Shown here one piece after another: positions 1 to 5,300 of a DNA stretch of 6,923 nucleotides. A program made the position numbers and the translations under genes. Position 1 is the first letter of the stretch; the number at the start of each line of letters is the position of its first letter. Below the pieces are notes generated by a model. The model was given only the letters and a program-made list of their open reading frames with translations, was not told where the DNA came from and made no database searches. The stretch is from Propionibacteriaceae bacterium (GTDB taxonomy: Bacteria > Actinomycetota > Actinomycetes > Propionibacteriales > Propionibacteriaceae): contig JAUNUL010000022.1 in assembly GCA_030538175.1 (NCBI GenBank), positions 1 to 6,923 on the forward strand, given 5' to 3'.

Positions 1-2
1 CA

Positions 3-17
3 TCGAGCGACGCTCGA
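3..17. repeat. Perfect 7-bp palindrome (operator or hairpin)
   Basis: TCGAGCG and CGCTCGA flank a single A, so the 15 bases form a perfect inverted repeat. A one-base centre is too short for a stable RNA loop unless the inner pairs open, so a protein-binding site is at least as likely as a terminator hairpin. No T-run follows. It sits about 345 bases upstream of metQ and next to a second palindrome. The gene to the left is outside the window, so it could also belong to that gene. Confidence 0.4.
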
Positions 18-19
18 CT

Positions 20-33
20 CAACGTGAACGTTG
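20..33. promoter_or_regulatory. Operator-like palindrome CAACGT-GA-ACGTTG
   Basis: Six-base arms CAACGT and ACGTTG are perfectly complementary around a GA centre. Short, even palindromes of this size resemble dimeric repressor sites, and it lies about 35 bases upstream of the candidate -35 at 67. I cannot assign a regulator. It does not match the McbR box I know from corynebacterial methionine control (TAGAC-N6-GTCTA). Confidence 0.35.
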
Positions 34-66
34 GCTAGGCACACCCTCTCACCGACTGGCCAATGG

Positions 67-96
67 TTCGATAGCTTCGCCCAATAGGGCTAGCAT
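67..96 (+). promoter_or_regulatory. Candidate promoter of the metQNI operon
   Basis: A TTCGAT element (67-72) is separated by 18 bases from TAGCAT (91-96), which matches the actinobacterial -10 pattern TAnnnT. Transcription would start near 103 and give a leader of roughly 260 bases before metQ. A small hairpin, GCCC-AATA-GGGC at 79-90, lies between the two boxes. The -35 is weak, so this is only the best candidate in the region. Confidence 0.3.
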
Positions 97-106
97 GTCC
101 CCCGCC

Positions 107-203
107 GGGCATCGTGCGCGGCCATGTGTGTGAAGGGGATGTCCGTGAGACGTCGTGTGGGGTCGCCCGCCAGCGAGCAGTTCAGCTGCTCTGCTCGTCT
201 CGC
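107..203 (+). ncRNA. Candidate structured 5' leader of metQNI
   Basis: Hand folding gives a compact set of helices. One is 107-113 with 138-144 (7 pairs, one G-U). Directly next to it is 145-152 with 196-203 (8 pairs, one G-U). The latter encloses 157-161/166-170 (5 pairs, tetraloop GTCG) and 172-180/186-195 (9 pairs with one bulged T, loop TTCAG). The outer helix and the last hairpin meet at 195/196, so they could stack. No known riboswitch consensus was recognised; the SAM-I and SAM-IV core GGCAACC is absent. GC-rich DNA folds easily by chance, so covariation in relatives is the deciding evidence. Confidence 0.3.
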
Positions 204-243
204 CCGCAACATGATGCGCATCCCGCTGCCCGTCGGTCGCTGA
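145..243 (+). CDS. Possible leader peptide with tandem Met codons
   Basis: A 32-codon ORF starts at GTG 145 and ends at TGA 241-243. A GAAGGGG ribosome site (132-138) sits six bases before the GTG. An in-frame ATG at 124 would add seven residues but has no ribosome site, and the ATG at 139 touches the ribosome site and is badly spaced. The peptide starts M-R-R-R-V-G-S-P and contains N-M-M-R-I-P near its end, with two consecutive Met codons at 211-216. It ends 118 bases before metQ. About 78% of codons end in G or C, lower than in the real genes nearby. The codons for E-Q-F-S-C-S overlap the hairpin at 172-195. A Met-rich leader before a methionine importer suggests attenuation, but I do not recognise this peptide family and a chance ORF is possible. 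Confidence 0.33.
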   Translation: MRRRVGSPASEQFSCSARLARNMMRIPLPVGR

Positions 244-265
244 CCACACCCTCGCTGTCCGCGTA

Positions 266-300
266 CGAGCACCTCGCACGCTCGCCCGGACGCCTGCTCG
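266..300 (+). other. Second hairpin of the metQ leader
   Basis: CGAGCA (266-271) can pair with TGCTCG (295-300), enclosing 23 bases. The right arm extends to CTGCTCG (294-300), an exact copy of the arm at 191-197, so it could instead pair with CGAGCAG at 174-180. Such competing pairings are typical of attenuators. No T-run follows, so this is not a classical terminator. Confidence 0.25.
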
Positions 301-361
301 GCGGGGCACGCCCACGGCGCAGCCAGCACCCTCACCCACATCACGTCACAAAAGGAAACCC

Positions 362-1267
362 ATGCGAATCACCCGTTCTCTTCGCCGTGCCCTCACCGGC
401 GTCGCGGCCACCGCGGCCCTCGCGCTCGCCCTGAGCGCCTGCGGCGGCACCCAGCAGGCCACCAACACCCCGATCACCGAGGACTCCACGATCTCCCTCG
501 GTGTCGTCGGCGCGTCCAAGGATCAGTGGACGGCGTTCCGCCAGAAGGCCGATGAGGCCGGCATCAAGGTCGAGATCAAGGACTTCACCGACTACACGAC
601 CGAGAACCCGGCCGTGTCGGACGGCTCGCTGACCGCGAACCAGTTCCAGCACATCCTTTATCTGGCGCAGTACAACAAGGACAACAACGGCACTCTCGTG
701 CCGATCGCGTCCACCGCGATCTATCCGCTGGCGCTGTATTCCAAGCAGCACGCCAAGATCGACGACATCCCCCAGGGCGCCCAGATCGCCATTCCCAATG
801 ACGAGACCAACAAGTCCCGCGCCATCCACGTCCTCGCTGAGGCCAAGCTGCTGACGCTGAAGCCGAACACCGGTGTCATCGCCAACGAGGAGAGCATCGA
901 CGCCGGCGCCTCCAAGGTGACCGTCGCCCCGATGGACGCCCAGCAGACGGTGACCGCGCTGCCGTCCATCGCCGGTGCCGTCGTGAACAACGACTTCGTC
1001 CAGGATGCCGGTCTCGATCCCCAGACCGCGCTGTTCGAGGACAACCCGAGCTCGGCAGCTGCGCAGCCGTACATCAACGTCCTCGTCGTCCGCGAAGCCG
1101 ACGCGAAGAACGAGCAGCTGCTCAAGCTCGGCCGGATCCTGCACGACCCGGCCGTCGTGGACGCGCTGAAGAAGAACTCCGCGGGCTCTGCGGTCATCGT
1201 CGACAAGACCCCCGAGGAACTGCAGCAGATCCTCGCCGACGTGACCAAGTCCCTCGAGCAGGGCTGA
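362..1267 (+). CDS. metQ: Methionine ABC transporter substrate-binding lipoprotein
   Basis: This is the extracellular, membrane-anchored binding protein of a methionine-type (NlpA/MetQ family) importer. The 301-residue product starts with a lipoprotein signal: positive residues 2-9, a hydrophobic Ala/Leu core (10-24) and lipobox L-S-A-C with the modified Cys at 27. The mature part has MetQ landmarks: a D-F-T-D-Y segment (74-78), N-Q-F-Q-H (93-97), V-P-I-A-S-T-A-I-Y-P-L-A-L-Y-S (113-127) and A-I-P-N-D-x-T-N (143-150) followed by R153. The usual Q-P-N-x-A-L stretch before the F-Q-H motif reads N-P-A-V-S here, so ligand preference could differ from L-methionine. The ATG at 362 is preceded by AAAAGGAAA (350-358) at good spacing. 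It is the first gene of metQ-metN-metI. High binding-protein output fits its leading position and its long leader. Confidence 0.93.
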   Translation: MRITRSLRRALTGVAATAALALALSACGGTQQATNTPITEDSTISLGVVGASKDQWTAFRQKADEAGIKVEIKDFTDYTTENPAVSDGSLTANQFQHILYLAQYNKDNNGTLVPIASTAIYPLALYSKQHAKIDDIPQGAQIAIPNDETNKSRAIHVLAEAKLLTLKPNTGVIANEESIDAGASKVTVAPMDAQQTVTALPSIAGAVVNNDFVQDAGLDPQTALFEDNPSSAAAQPYINVLVVREADAKNEQLLKLGRILHDPAVVDALKKNSAGSAVIVDKTPEELQQILADVTKSLEQG

Positions 1268-1276
1268 TCCCTCTCG

Positions 1277-2314
1277 ATGGCTGACTCCATCATCACGTTT
1301 GACGGCGTGCACAAGACCTTCGGCGAGGGTCCGGAGGCGGTGCACGCCGTCAGCGATGTGTCGTTCGAGATCCCCGCGGGTGAGATCTTCGGCGTGATCG
1401 GCTTCTCCGGTGCGGGGAAGTCGACCGTCGTCCGCCTCATCAACGGGCTCGAACGGTCCACCGCCGGCCGCATCATCGTCGACGGCTTCGAGATTTCCTC
1501 GATGTCGGAGAGCCAACTGCGCAAGGTCCGCCCCGATATCGGGATGATCTTCCAGCAGTTCAACCTGTTCTCGTCGAAGACGATCGCGGAGAACGTGGCG
1601 TACCCATTGCGGCTCGCCAAGTGGGATGGAGTACGCCGCCGCGCCCGCGTGGCCGAGCTGCTCGAGTTCGTCGGGTTGAGGGACAAGGCGAAGGCCTATC
1701 CGGCCCAACTGTCCGGTGGGCAGAAGCAGCGCGTCGGCATCGCCCGCGCCCTGGCCACCGGCCCCAAGATCCTGCTCGCCGATGAGAGCACCTCGGCGTT
1801 GGACCCGCAGACCACCTATGAGGTGCTGGAGCTGCTGCGCCGGGTCAACGAGGAACTCGGGCTGACCATCGTCCTCATCACCCACGAGATGGATGTGGTC
1901 CGCCACCTCTGCCAGCGCGTCGCGATCATGGAAGCCGGCCGAGTCGCCGAGGTCGGCTCGGTCTATGACATCTTCGCCGCCCCCAAGCAAGAAGTCACCC
2001 GCCGGTTCGTGCAGACCGCGCTGCGGGACCGCCCCACCCCCGATGCGTTGACCCGTCTGGCCCATGCCCATCCCGGGCGGCTCGTGACCGTCCCGGTCGT
2101 GGATGACCCGGAGGTGGCCGGCGTACGCAACTCCGCGTTCGCGCGCCACGGGGTGCAGGCCCAGGTCGTGTACGGCGGCATCATCGAGATTTCCGAGCGG
2201 CCGTATGGCTCGCTCACCTATGCCCTGACCGGCACCGACGCCGCCATCGATGCGGCGCTGGCCGAACTCGCCAACACCGGCGGCTACGAGGAACACCGAC
2301 GGGAGCTGCGATGA
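1277..2314 (+). CDS. metN: Methionine ABC transporter ATP-binding protein
   Basis: This is the cytoplasmic ATPase that powers MetI-mediated uptake. The 345-residue protein has all nucleotide-binding motifs: Walker A G-F-S-G-A-G-K-S-T (42-50), Q-loop F-Q-Q-F-N-L-F (92-98), signature L-S-G-G-Q-K-Q-R (145-152), Walker B I-L-L-A-D-E-S (165-171, catalytic Glu 170), D-loop S-A-L-D (173-176) and switch His 203. The last 80 or so residues (about 265-345) form a NIL domain. In E. coli MetN this domain binds methionine and inhibits transport when the internal pool is high, so feedback control is likely kept here. The ATG lies nine bases after the metQ stop. The only purine-rich stretch, AGGG at 1260-1263, is 13 bases away, so translation probably depends on coupling to metQ. 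Full length for the family, no missing catalytic residue. Confidence 0.96.
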   Translation: MADSIITFDGVHKTFGEGPEAVHAVSDVSFEIPAGEIFGVIGFSGAGKSTVVRLINGLERSTAGRIIVDGFEISSMSESQLRKVRPDIGMIFQQFNLFSSKTIAENVAYPLRLAKWDGVRRRARVAELLEFVGLRDKAKAYPAQLSGGQKQRVGIARALATGPKILLADESTSALDPQTTYEVLELLRRVNEELGLTIVLITHEMDVVRHLCQRVAIMEAGRVAEVGSVYDIFAAPKQEVTRRFVQTALRDRPTPDALTRLAHAHPGRLVTVPVVDDPEVAGVRNSAFARHGVQAQVVYGGIIEISERPYGSLTYALTGTDAAIDAALAELANTGGYEEHRRELR

Positions 2315-2973
2315 AGTTCGATTTCGCCGCCAACGGCGGGGTGTTCCTCGAGGCGATCGTCACCACGTTGTACATCGTCAGCGTCGCCCTCGGCACGGGC
2401 GGACTGGCGGGGCTGGGGCTCGGCGTACTGCTCTTCATCACCCGCAAGGGTGGGCTGCGGCCGAACGCGCTGATCTTCAACGTGCTGAACGTGCTGATCA
2501 ACTTTTTCCGGCCGATCCCGTTCATCATCTTCGTCGCCGCGATGGGGCCGCTGACCCTCCAGGTCGTCGGCTCCAGCATCGGCACGAACGCGTTCATCTT
2601 CCCGGCCGCGCTGATGGTGACCTTCGCCTCGTCACGGCTCGTGGAGCAGTCCCTGGTGTCGCTCGACCCCGGCATGATCGAGGCCGCGCGGTCCATGGGT
2701 GCCTCCACCTGGACCATCATCCGCACGGTGGCGATCCCGGAGGCGCTGGCGCCGCTGATCCTGGCGTACACGTTCCTGTTCGTCGCGGTGGTCGACATGT
2801 CGGCCCTGGCCGGGATCGTGGCCGGTGGTGGCCTGGGTGCGTTTGCGCTGTCGTACGGCTATCAACGCTTCGACTGGGCAATCACCTGGATCACCGTCGG
2901 TGTGATCGTGCTGTTCGTCCAGTCGGTGCAGTTCCTCGGCAACTGGCTGGCCCGCAAGGCGCTGCGGCGCTGA
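2311..2973 (+). CDS. metI: Methionine ABC transporter permease
   Basis: This inner-membrane permease forms a homodimeric channel with MetN underneath. The 220 residues give about five membrane spans (roughly 12-43, 53-78, 93-113, 145-170, 190-212). The coupling motif E-A-A-R-S-M-G-A (124-131), with P-E-A at 143-145, is the loop that contacts the ATPase. The segment N-F-F-R-P-I-P-F-I-I-F (64-74) corresponds to the conserved R-S-I-P-F-I-I stretch of MetI proteins. Its start overlaps the metN stop in an ATGA arrangement (2311-2314), and GGGAG (2301-2305) provides a ribosome site within the end of metN. It closes the importer operon, since the next gene is 74 bases away with its own promoter-like sequence. 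Confidence 0.95.
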   Translation: MKFDFAANGGVFLEAIVTTLYIVSVALGTGGLAGLGLGVLLFITRKGGLRPNALIFNVLNVLINFFRPIPFIIFVAAMGPLTLQVVGSSIGTNAFIFPAALMVTFASSRLVEQSLVSLDPGMIEAARSMGASTWTIIRTVAIPEALAPLILAYTFLFVAVVDMSALAGIVAGGGLGAFALSYGYQRFDWAITWITVGVIVLFVQSVQFLGNWLARKALRR

Positions 2974-3010
2974 CTGATCGGGGCGCCAGGCCGGTCGCGG
3001 GGCTGGGCCC

Positions 3011-3041
3011 TAGGCTGATCGGCAAAACGCCGACCAGGGAG
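3011..3041 (+). promoter_or_regulatory. -10-like TAGGCT and ribosome site of the nitrobindin gene
   Basis: TAGGCT (3011-3016) is a good actinobacterial -10 hexamer 32 bases before the ATG; no clear -35 is visible upstream. A small hairpin TCGGC-AAAAC-GCCGA (3019-3033) follows, then the ribosome site AGGGAG (3036-3041), six bases before ATG 3048. This suggests the gene can be transcribed independently of metQNI, although read-through is not excluded because I see no clear terminator after metI. Confidence 0.4.
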
Positions 3042-3047
3042 AACACC

Positions 3048-3530
3048 ATGCACGAGGCCGTCACTCCTCTCGCCCCGTTGCTTGGCACCTGGCGCGGCCA
3101 GGCGCAGGGGGAATACCCGACGATCACGTCGTTCGCGTATGCCGATGAGTGGGTGTTCACCGAGAACGGCAAGCCCTTCATCCACTTCGTTGAACGCACC
3201 TGGATCGATGACGAGCCGCGGCACACCGAGATGGGGTACTTGCGCTGCCCCTCCCCCGGAGTCGTCGAGATCGTCGCGGCGATCCCGTCTGGTCAGGCCG
3301 AGTGCGGCAGCGGATCGGTGGCCACGGGCGATGAACTGGTGGTGGCGACCGACGCACAGGTGCTGAATGCCGACACCGCCAAGCAGGTCGACCGCATCGT
3401 CCGCCGGTTCACGGTCACCCCTGGCGCCGACGGGAGCGCCGCGGGCGACACCCTGACGTACGGGATGGAGATGTCCGCCGTTGGCGAGCCACTGACGCTG
3501 CATCTCACCGCGACCCTGCGCCGCGTCTGA
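3048..3530 (+). CDS. Nitrobindin-family haem-binding beta-barrel protein
   Basis: This 160-residue protein belongs to the nitrobindin (DUF1794/THAP4-like) family of small cytosolic beta-barrels that bind haem; family members react with nitric oxide or isomerise peroxynitrite. The signature is at the N-terminus: L-L-G-T-W-R-G-Q-A-Q-G-E-Y-P-T-I (11-26). It is followed by K-P-F-I-H-F (42-47), R-T-W (50-52) and H-T-E-M-G-Y-L-R (59-66). His 152 in the final strand H-L-T-A-T-L-R-R corresponds in position to the proximal haem ligand known in the mycobacterial homologue. The usual G-x-G-x-G of the first loop has Ala at 19 in place of the middle Gly. Length is normal for the family. The start is fixed by AGGGAG six bases upstream; an upstream in-frame extension lacks a ribosome site and overlaps metI. 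No functional link with the transporter is evident. Confidence 0.86.
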   Translation: MHEAVTPLAPLLGTWRGQAQGEYPTITSFAYADEWVFTENGKPFIHFVERTWIDDEPRHTEMGYLRCPSPGVVEIVAAIPSGQAECGSGSVATGDELVVATDAQVLNADTAKQVDRIVRRFTVTPGADGSAAGDTLTYGMEMSAVGEPLTLHLTATLRRV

Positions 3531-3605
3531 TCGGTCGCAGAACGGCCACCTGCACACCACCCATCCCGCTCCTCGGGAATGAAGCAAGCAGTTGCGCCAC
3601 CAAAC

Positions 3606-3692
3606 CGGCAAAATCTGCATCCAGTTTGCGGGGACGGGCGCGAAACCCCTAGTCGGCGCTTTCGGATTCCGTTTGCGATGCAGGTTTTGCCG
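3606..3692. repeat. Imperfect inverted repeat across the convergent junction
   Basis: CGGCAAAATCTGCATC (3606-3621) and GATGCAGGTTTTGCCG (3677-3692) are complementary at 15 of 16 positions, separated by 55 bases. Adding four outer bases on each side gives 18 of 20. The left arm is intergenic, while the right arm lies inside the last codons of the DUF309 gene (K-A-A-K-P-A-S region). The left arm also sits in a smaller local hairpin, CAAACCGG (3601-3608) with CCAGTTTG (3621-3628). It could act as a bidirectional terminator for the two converging genes, or be a copy of a dispersed repeat. No T-run is present. Confidence 0.45.
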
Positions 3693-4182
3693 CTTTCGTC
3701 TGCTGACCGATGGTGGCGCGGACCTCATCGATGAATTCTGCGACCGCGAACCCGTGCTTGGGGCCGGAATAGCCGGCCAGACGCTCCGCACCACGCTCCA
3801 GAAGCCGGGTGGCCCCGACCGCGTTGCCGCGGGCGTGGTGGGTGAGCGCCACACACAACTGGGCGAGGCCTTGCCAGAAGTCGCGTTCGGAATCCGGGCC
3901 CGCTTTCCACCGAGCCTCCAGCACCTCGTGGGCGCCAAAGGCGCGACCGCTGTCGATCAGCTCGCGTGCCCGGGCGAGGGTCTCCAGCGGCGGCAGCGCC
4001 TCCTCCGGAATCGGCTCAACCCCTTGCGCCCCGAACGGCAGCGGCCGTCCCAGCGCGTCGCGCGGGCGCTGCTGACGCGGGCGGCCGTCGGGATCCCTCC
4101 CGCGATCGGCGCGGTGGTCGCCCCCGCGATCGACACCGGGGTCTCCCGCGCGGTCAGCACCGTCAGCGCCGGTGGGGGTCAC
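3649..4182 (-). CDS. DUF309 family protein, N-terminal octapeptide repeats
   Basis: The 177-residue product carries a DUF309 domain, a small all-helical family with no established biochemical role that I know. Core motifs are F-G-A-H-E-V-L-E-A-R-W-K (82-93), R-D-F-W-Q-G-L-A-Q-L (100-109), H-H-A-R-G-N (115-120) and R-L-L-E-R-G-A (126-132). Before it, R-P-R-D-A-L-G-R-P-L-P (39-49) is a segment I associate with actinobacterial members. Residues 5-28 are three degenerate octapeptides, GADGADRA, GDPGVDRG and GDHRADRG, an acidic/basic low-complexity arm. The start is GTG at 4182, overlapping the hydrolase stop as GTGA, with no other usable start before the domain, so translation is probably coupled. 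The C-terminal tail is Lys/Ala then Ser/Glu rich, and its DNA forms one arm of the inverted repeat at 3606-3692. Last gene of the minus-strand operon. Confidence 0.86.
   Translation of the reverse strand: MTPTGADGADRAGDPGVDRGGDHRADRGRDPDGRPRQQRPRDALGRPLPFGAQGVEPIPEEALPPLETLARARELIDSGRAFGAHEVLEARWKAGPDSERDFWQGLAQLCVALTHHARGNAVGATRLLERGAERLAGYSGPKHGFAVAEFIDEVRATIGQQTKAAKPASQTESESAD
4099..4170 (-). repeat. Three degenerate 24-bp tandem repeats in the DUF309 gene
   Basis: Units 4099-4122, 4123-4146 and 4147-4170 are in phase with the reading frame (8 codons each). The first two agree at 19 of 24 bases, including a shared CCCGCGATCG. The third is more diverged, agreeing with the second at about 15 of 24. 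They encode the octapeptide pattern G-D-x-x-x-D-R-G. Confidence 0.6.
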
Positions 4183-5240
4183 CGAACCATCGTCTGCAGG
4201 ATCTCCTCGGCCACGCGATCCGGGACCGCGAGCGGGATCCCGTGGCCAATCCCCGCCAGGGGCACTTCCCGGACCTTGCCGCCGCGCTCGGCGTACTGAT
4301 TGAGGACAAAACGCGTCTGGTCCTCCATCGGCTGCGCGGGATACACCAGCGGGCCCGGCCAGCCCGGAACGACGCCCAGCATGCCGAGCATGCCGAAGTC
4401 GAACATCGAGCGGTTTGACGAGATCTGGTCCTGGCTGCCGAACAGCCAGGTGATCGGTGGCTTCGCGGGGGCGTCAAGGATGGCGGTGGTGTTGAAGTAC
4501 TTCGGGGACATCGCGTTGTTGATGCCCTTGTCGCCGGGGGCGATCATGGGCCAGTTGAGCGAGGGCAGGCTGTTGCCCGGATAGTGCTGGTCGCTGATCT
4601 TGACCCGCAAGAGTTCTTCGACCAGGAAATCCTCGTCGATGGCGGCGGCGTTGTCCTGGGCGCCGAAGTATGTCCGCATCGTCACCCGCGGGCTCGTCAT
4701 CGGGACGAACTCGGTGTCGTCCTTGACCAGCAGCCGCCGCACGAACTCGGCGTTGGCCCCGCCGCCACCCGTGCCGGCACCGTCGGCGAACCCATCCGCG
4801 TACGCCATCGTCCCCTCGGCGTTGATCGTGCCGCCGAACCCGAACGGTGAGATCGGCGCGAGGAACGTCATCGAGGCGAGGTCGCCGGGGTGGGCGATGA
4901 GTTGCTCCATGAGCACGCCAGCCCCCATCGACCAGCCCACCGCGTTGACCGGCTGCCCGCCGAGCCCGAGCACCTCCAGCAGGCCGTGCACGTCGTCGCT
5001 CATGTCCTTGAGCCCACGGGTGGCATCGACGGGCTTCGCCTCCGTGCGGCCGAACCCACGCATGTCGGGGGCGATCACGCGGATGTCGTCGGGCAGTTCA
5101 GCCGCGACGTACTTCCAGAAACCACCCGAGGAAAGATTGCCGTGCACCATCAACAGCGGCAGCCCGTCCTCCGGACCCGAGGTCCAGACATTCATGTCCA
5201 GACGCGGGGTGGAGACGATGCTGCGGGTGAACGGGGTCAT
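4179..5240 (-). CDS. Alpha/beta-fold hydrolase, uncharacterised subfamily
   Basis: A 353-residue cytosolic alpha/beta hydrolase with no signal peptide. The oxyanion motif H-G-N is at 33-35, D-M-R-G-F-G at 59-64, and the nucleophile elbow G-W-S-M-G-A-G at 102-108 gives Ser 104. The likely acid is Asp 271 in G-S-Q-D-Q-I and the base His 333 in G-I-G-H-G-I. The triad is therefore complete. It is longer than typical family members (about 270-300) because of a large cap with S-P-F-G-F-G-G-T (131-138), a Gly-rich loop (154-161) and the stretch P-G-W-P-G-P-L-V-Y-P (292-301). I recognise this layout from a set of uncharacterised bacterial hydrolases; the substrate is unknown, most likely an ester or lactone. 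The start at 5240 is supported by GGAGG (5246-5250) five bases upstream. It lies 60 bases after the isomerase gene and overlaps the DUF309 gene by four bases. Confidence 0.9.
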   Translation of the reverse strand: MTPFTRSIVSTPRLDMNVWTSGPEDGLPLLMVHGNLSSGGFWKYVAAELPDDIRVIAPDMRGFGRTEAKPVDATRGLKDMSDDVHGLLEVLGLGGQPVNAVGWSMGAGVLMEQLIAHPGDLASMTFLAPISPFGFGGTINAEGTMAYADGFADGAGTGGGGANAEFVRRLLVKDDTEFVPMTSPRVTMRTYFGAQDNAAAIDEDFLVEELLRVKISDQHYPGNSLPSLNWPMIAPGDKGINNAMSPKYFNTTAILDAPAKPPITWLFGSQDQISSNRSMFDFGMLGMLGVVPGWPGPLVYPAQPMEDQTRFVLNQYAERGGKVREVPLAGIGHGIPLAVPDRVAEEILQTMVR

Positions 5241-5300
5241 GGGTTCCTCCTGTGCGGGCTCTGGGCGGATCCTTTCAGGTCATCCGGACAAGCGTAAAGG

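Noticed and set aside
95..133. 12-codon ORF from ATG 95 with one Cys codon near its end, like a cysteine leader
   Set aside because: Its ATG lies in the likely -10 box, there is no ribosome site, and a single Cys codon is not persuasive.
1..361. SAM-I, SAM-IV, SAH or cobalamin riboswitch upstream of metQ
   Set aside because: I looked for their conserved cores, such as GGCAACC for the SAM types, and found none.
114..434. Plus-strand frame overlapping the metQ start
   Set aside because: It runs out of frame into metQ, lacks a ribosome site, and its translation looks like composition-driven sequence.
341..2296. 651-codon open frame on the minus strand opposite metQ and metN
   Set aside because: It is exactly antisense to two well-supported genes; long antisense frames are usual in high-GC DNA, and its translation has no recognisable domain.
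2250..3047. Plus-strand upstream extension in frame with the nitrobindin gene
   Set aside because: This part overlaps metN and metI in another frame; the true start is ATG 3048 with a proper ribosome site and the family's normal N-terminus.
3564..3578. Hairpin TCCCG-CTCCT-CGGGA as terminator of the nitrobindin gene
   Set aside because: Only five pairs and no T-run; too weak to call a terminator on its own.
2862..3938. 358-codon minus-strand frame over the nitrobindin gene and part of the DUF309 gene
   Set aside because: Arg/Pro-rich translation with no domain, opposite or out of frame with two genes that show clear family motifs.
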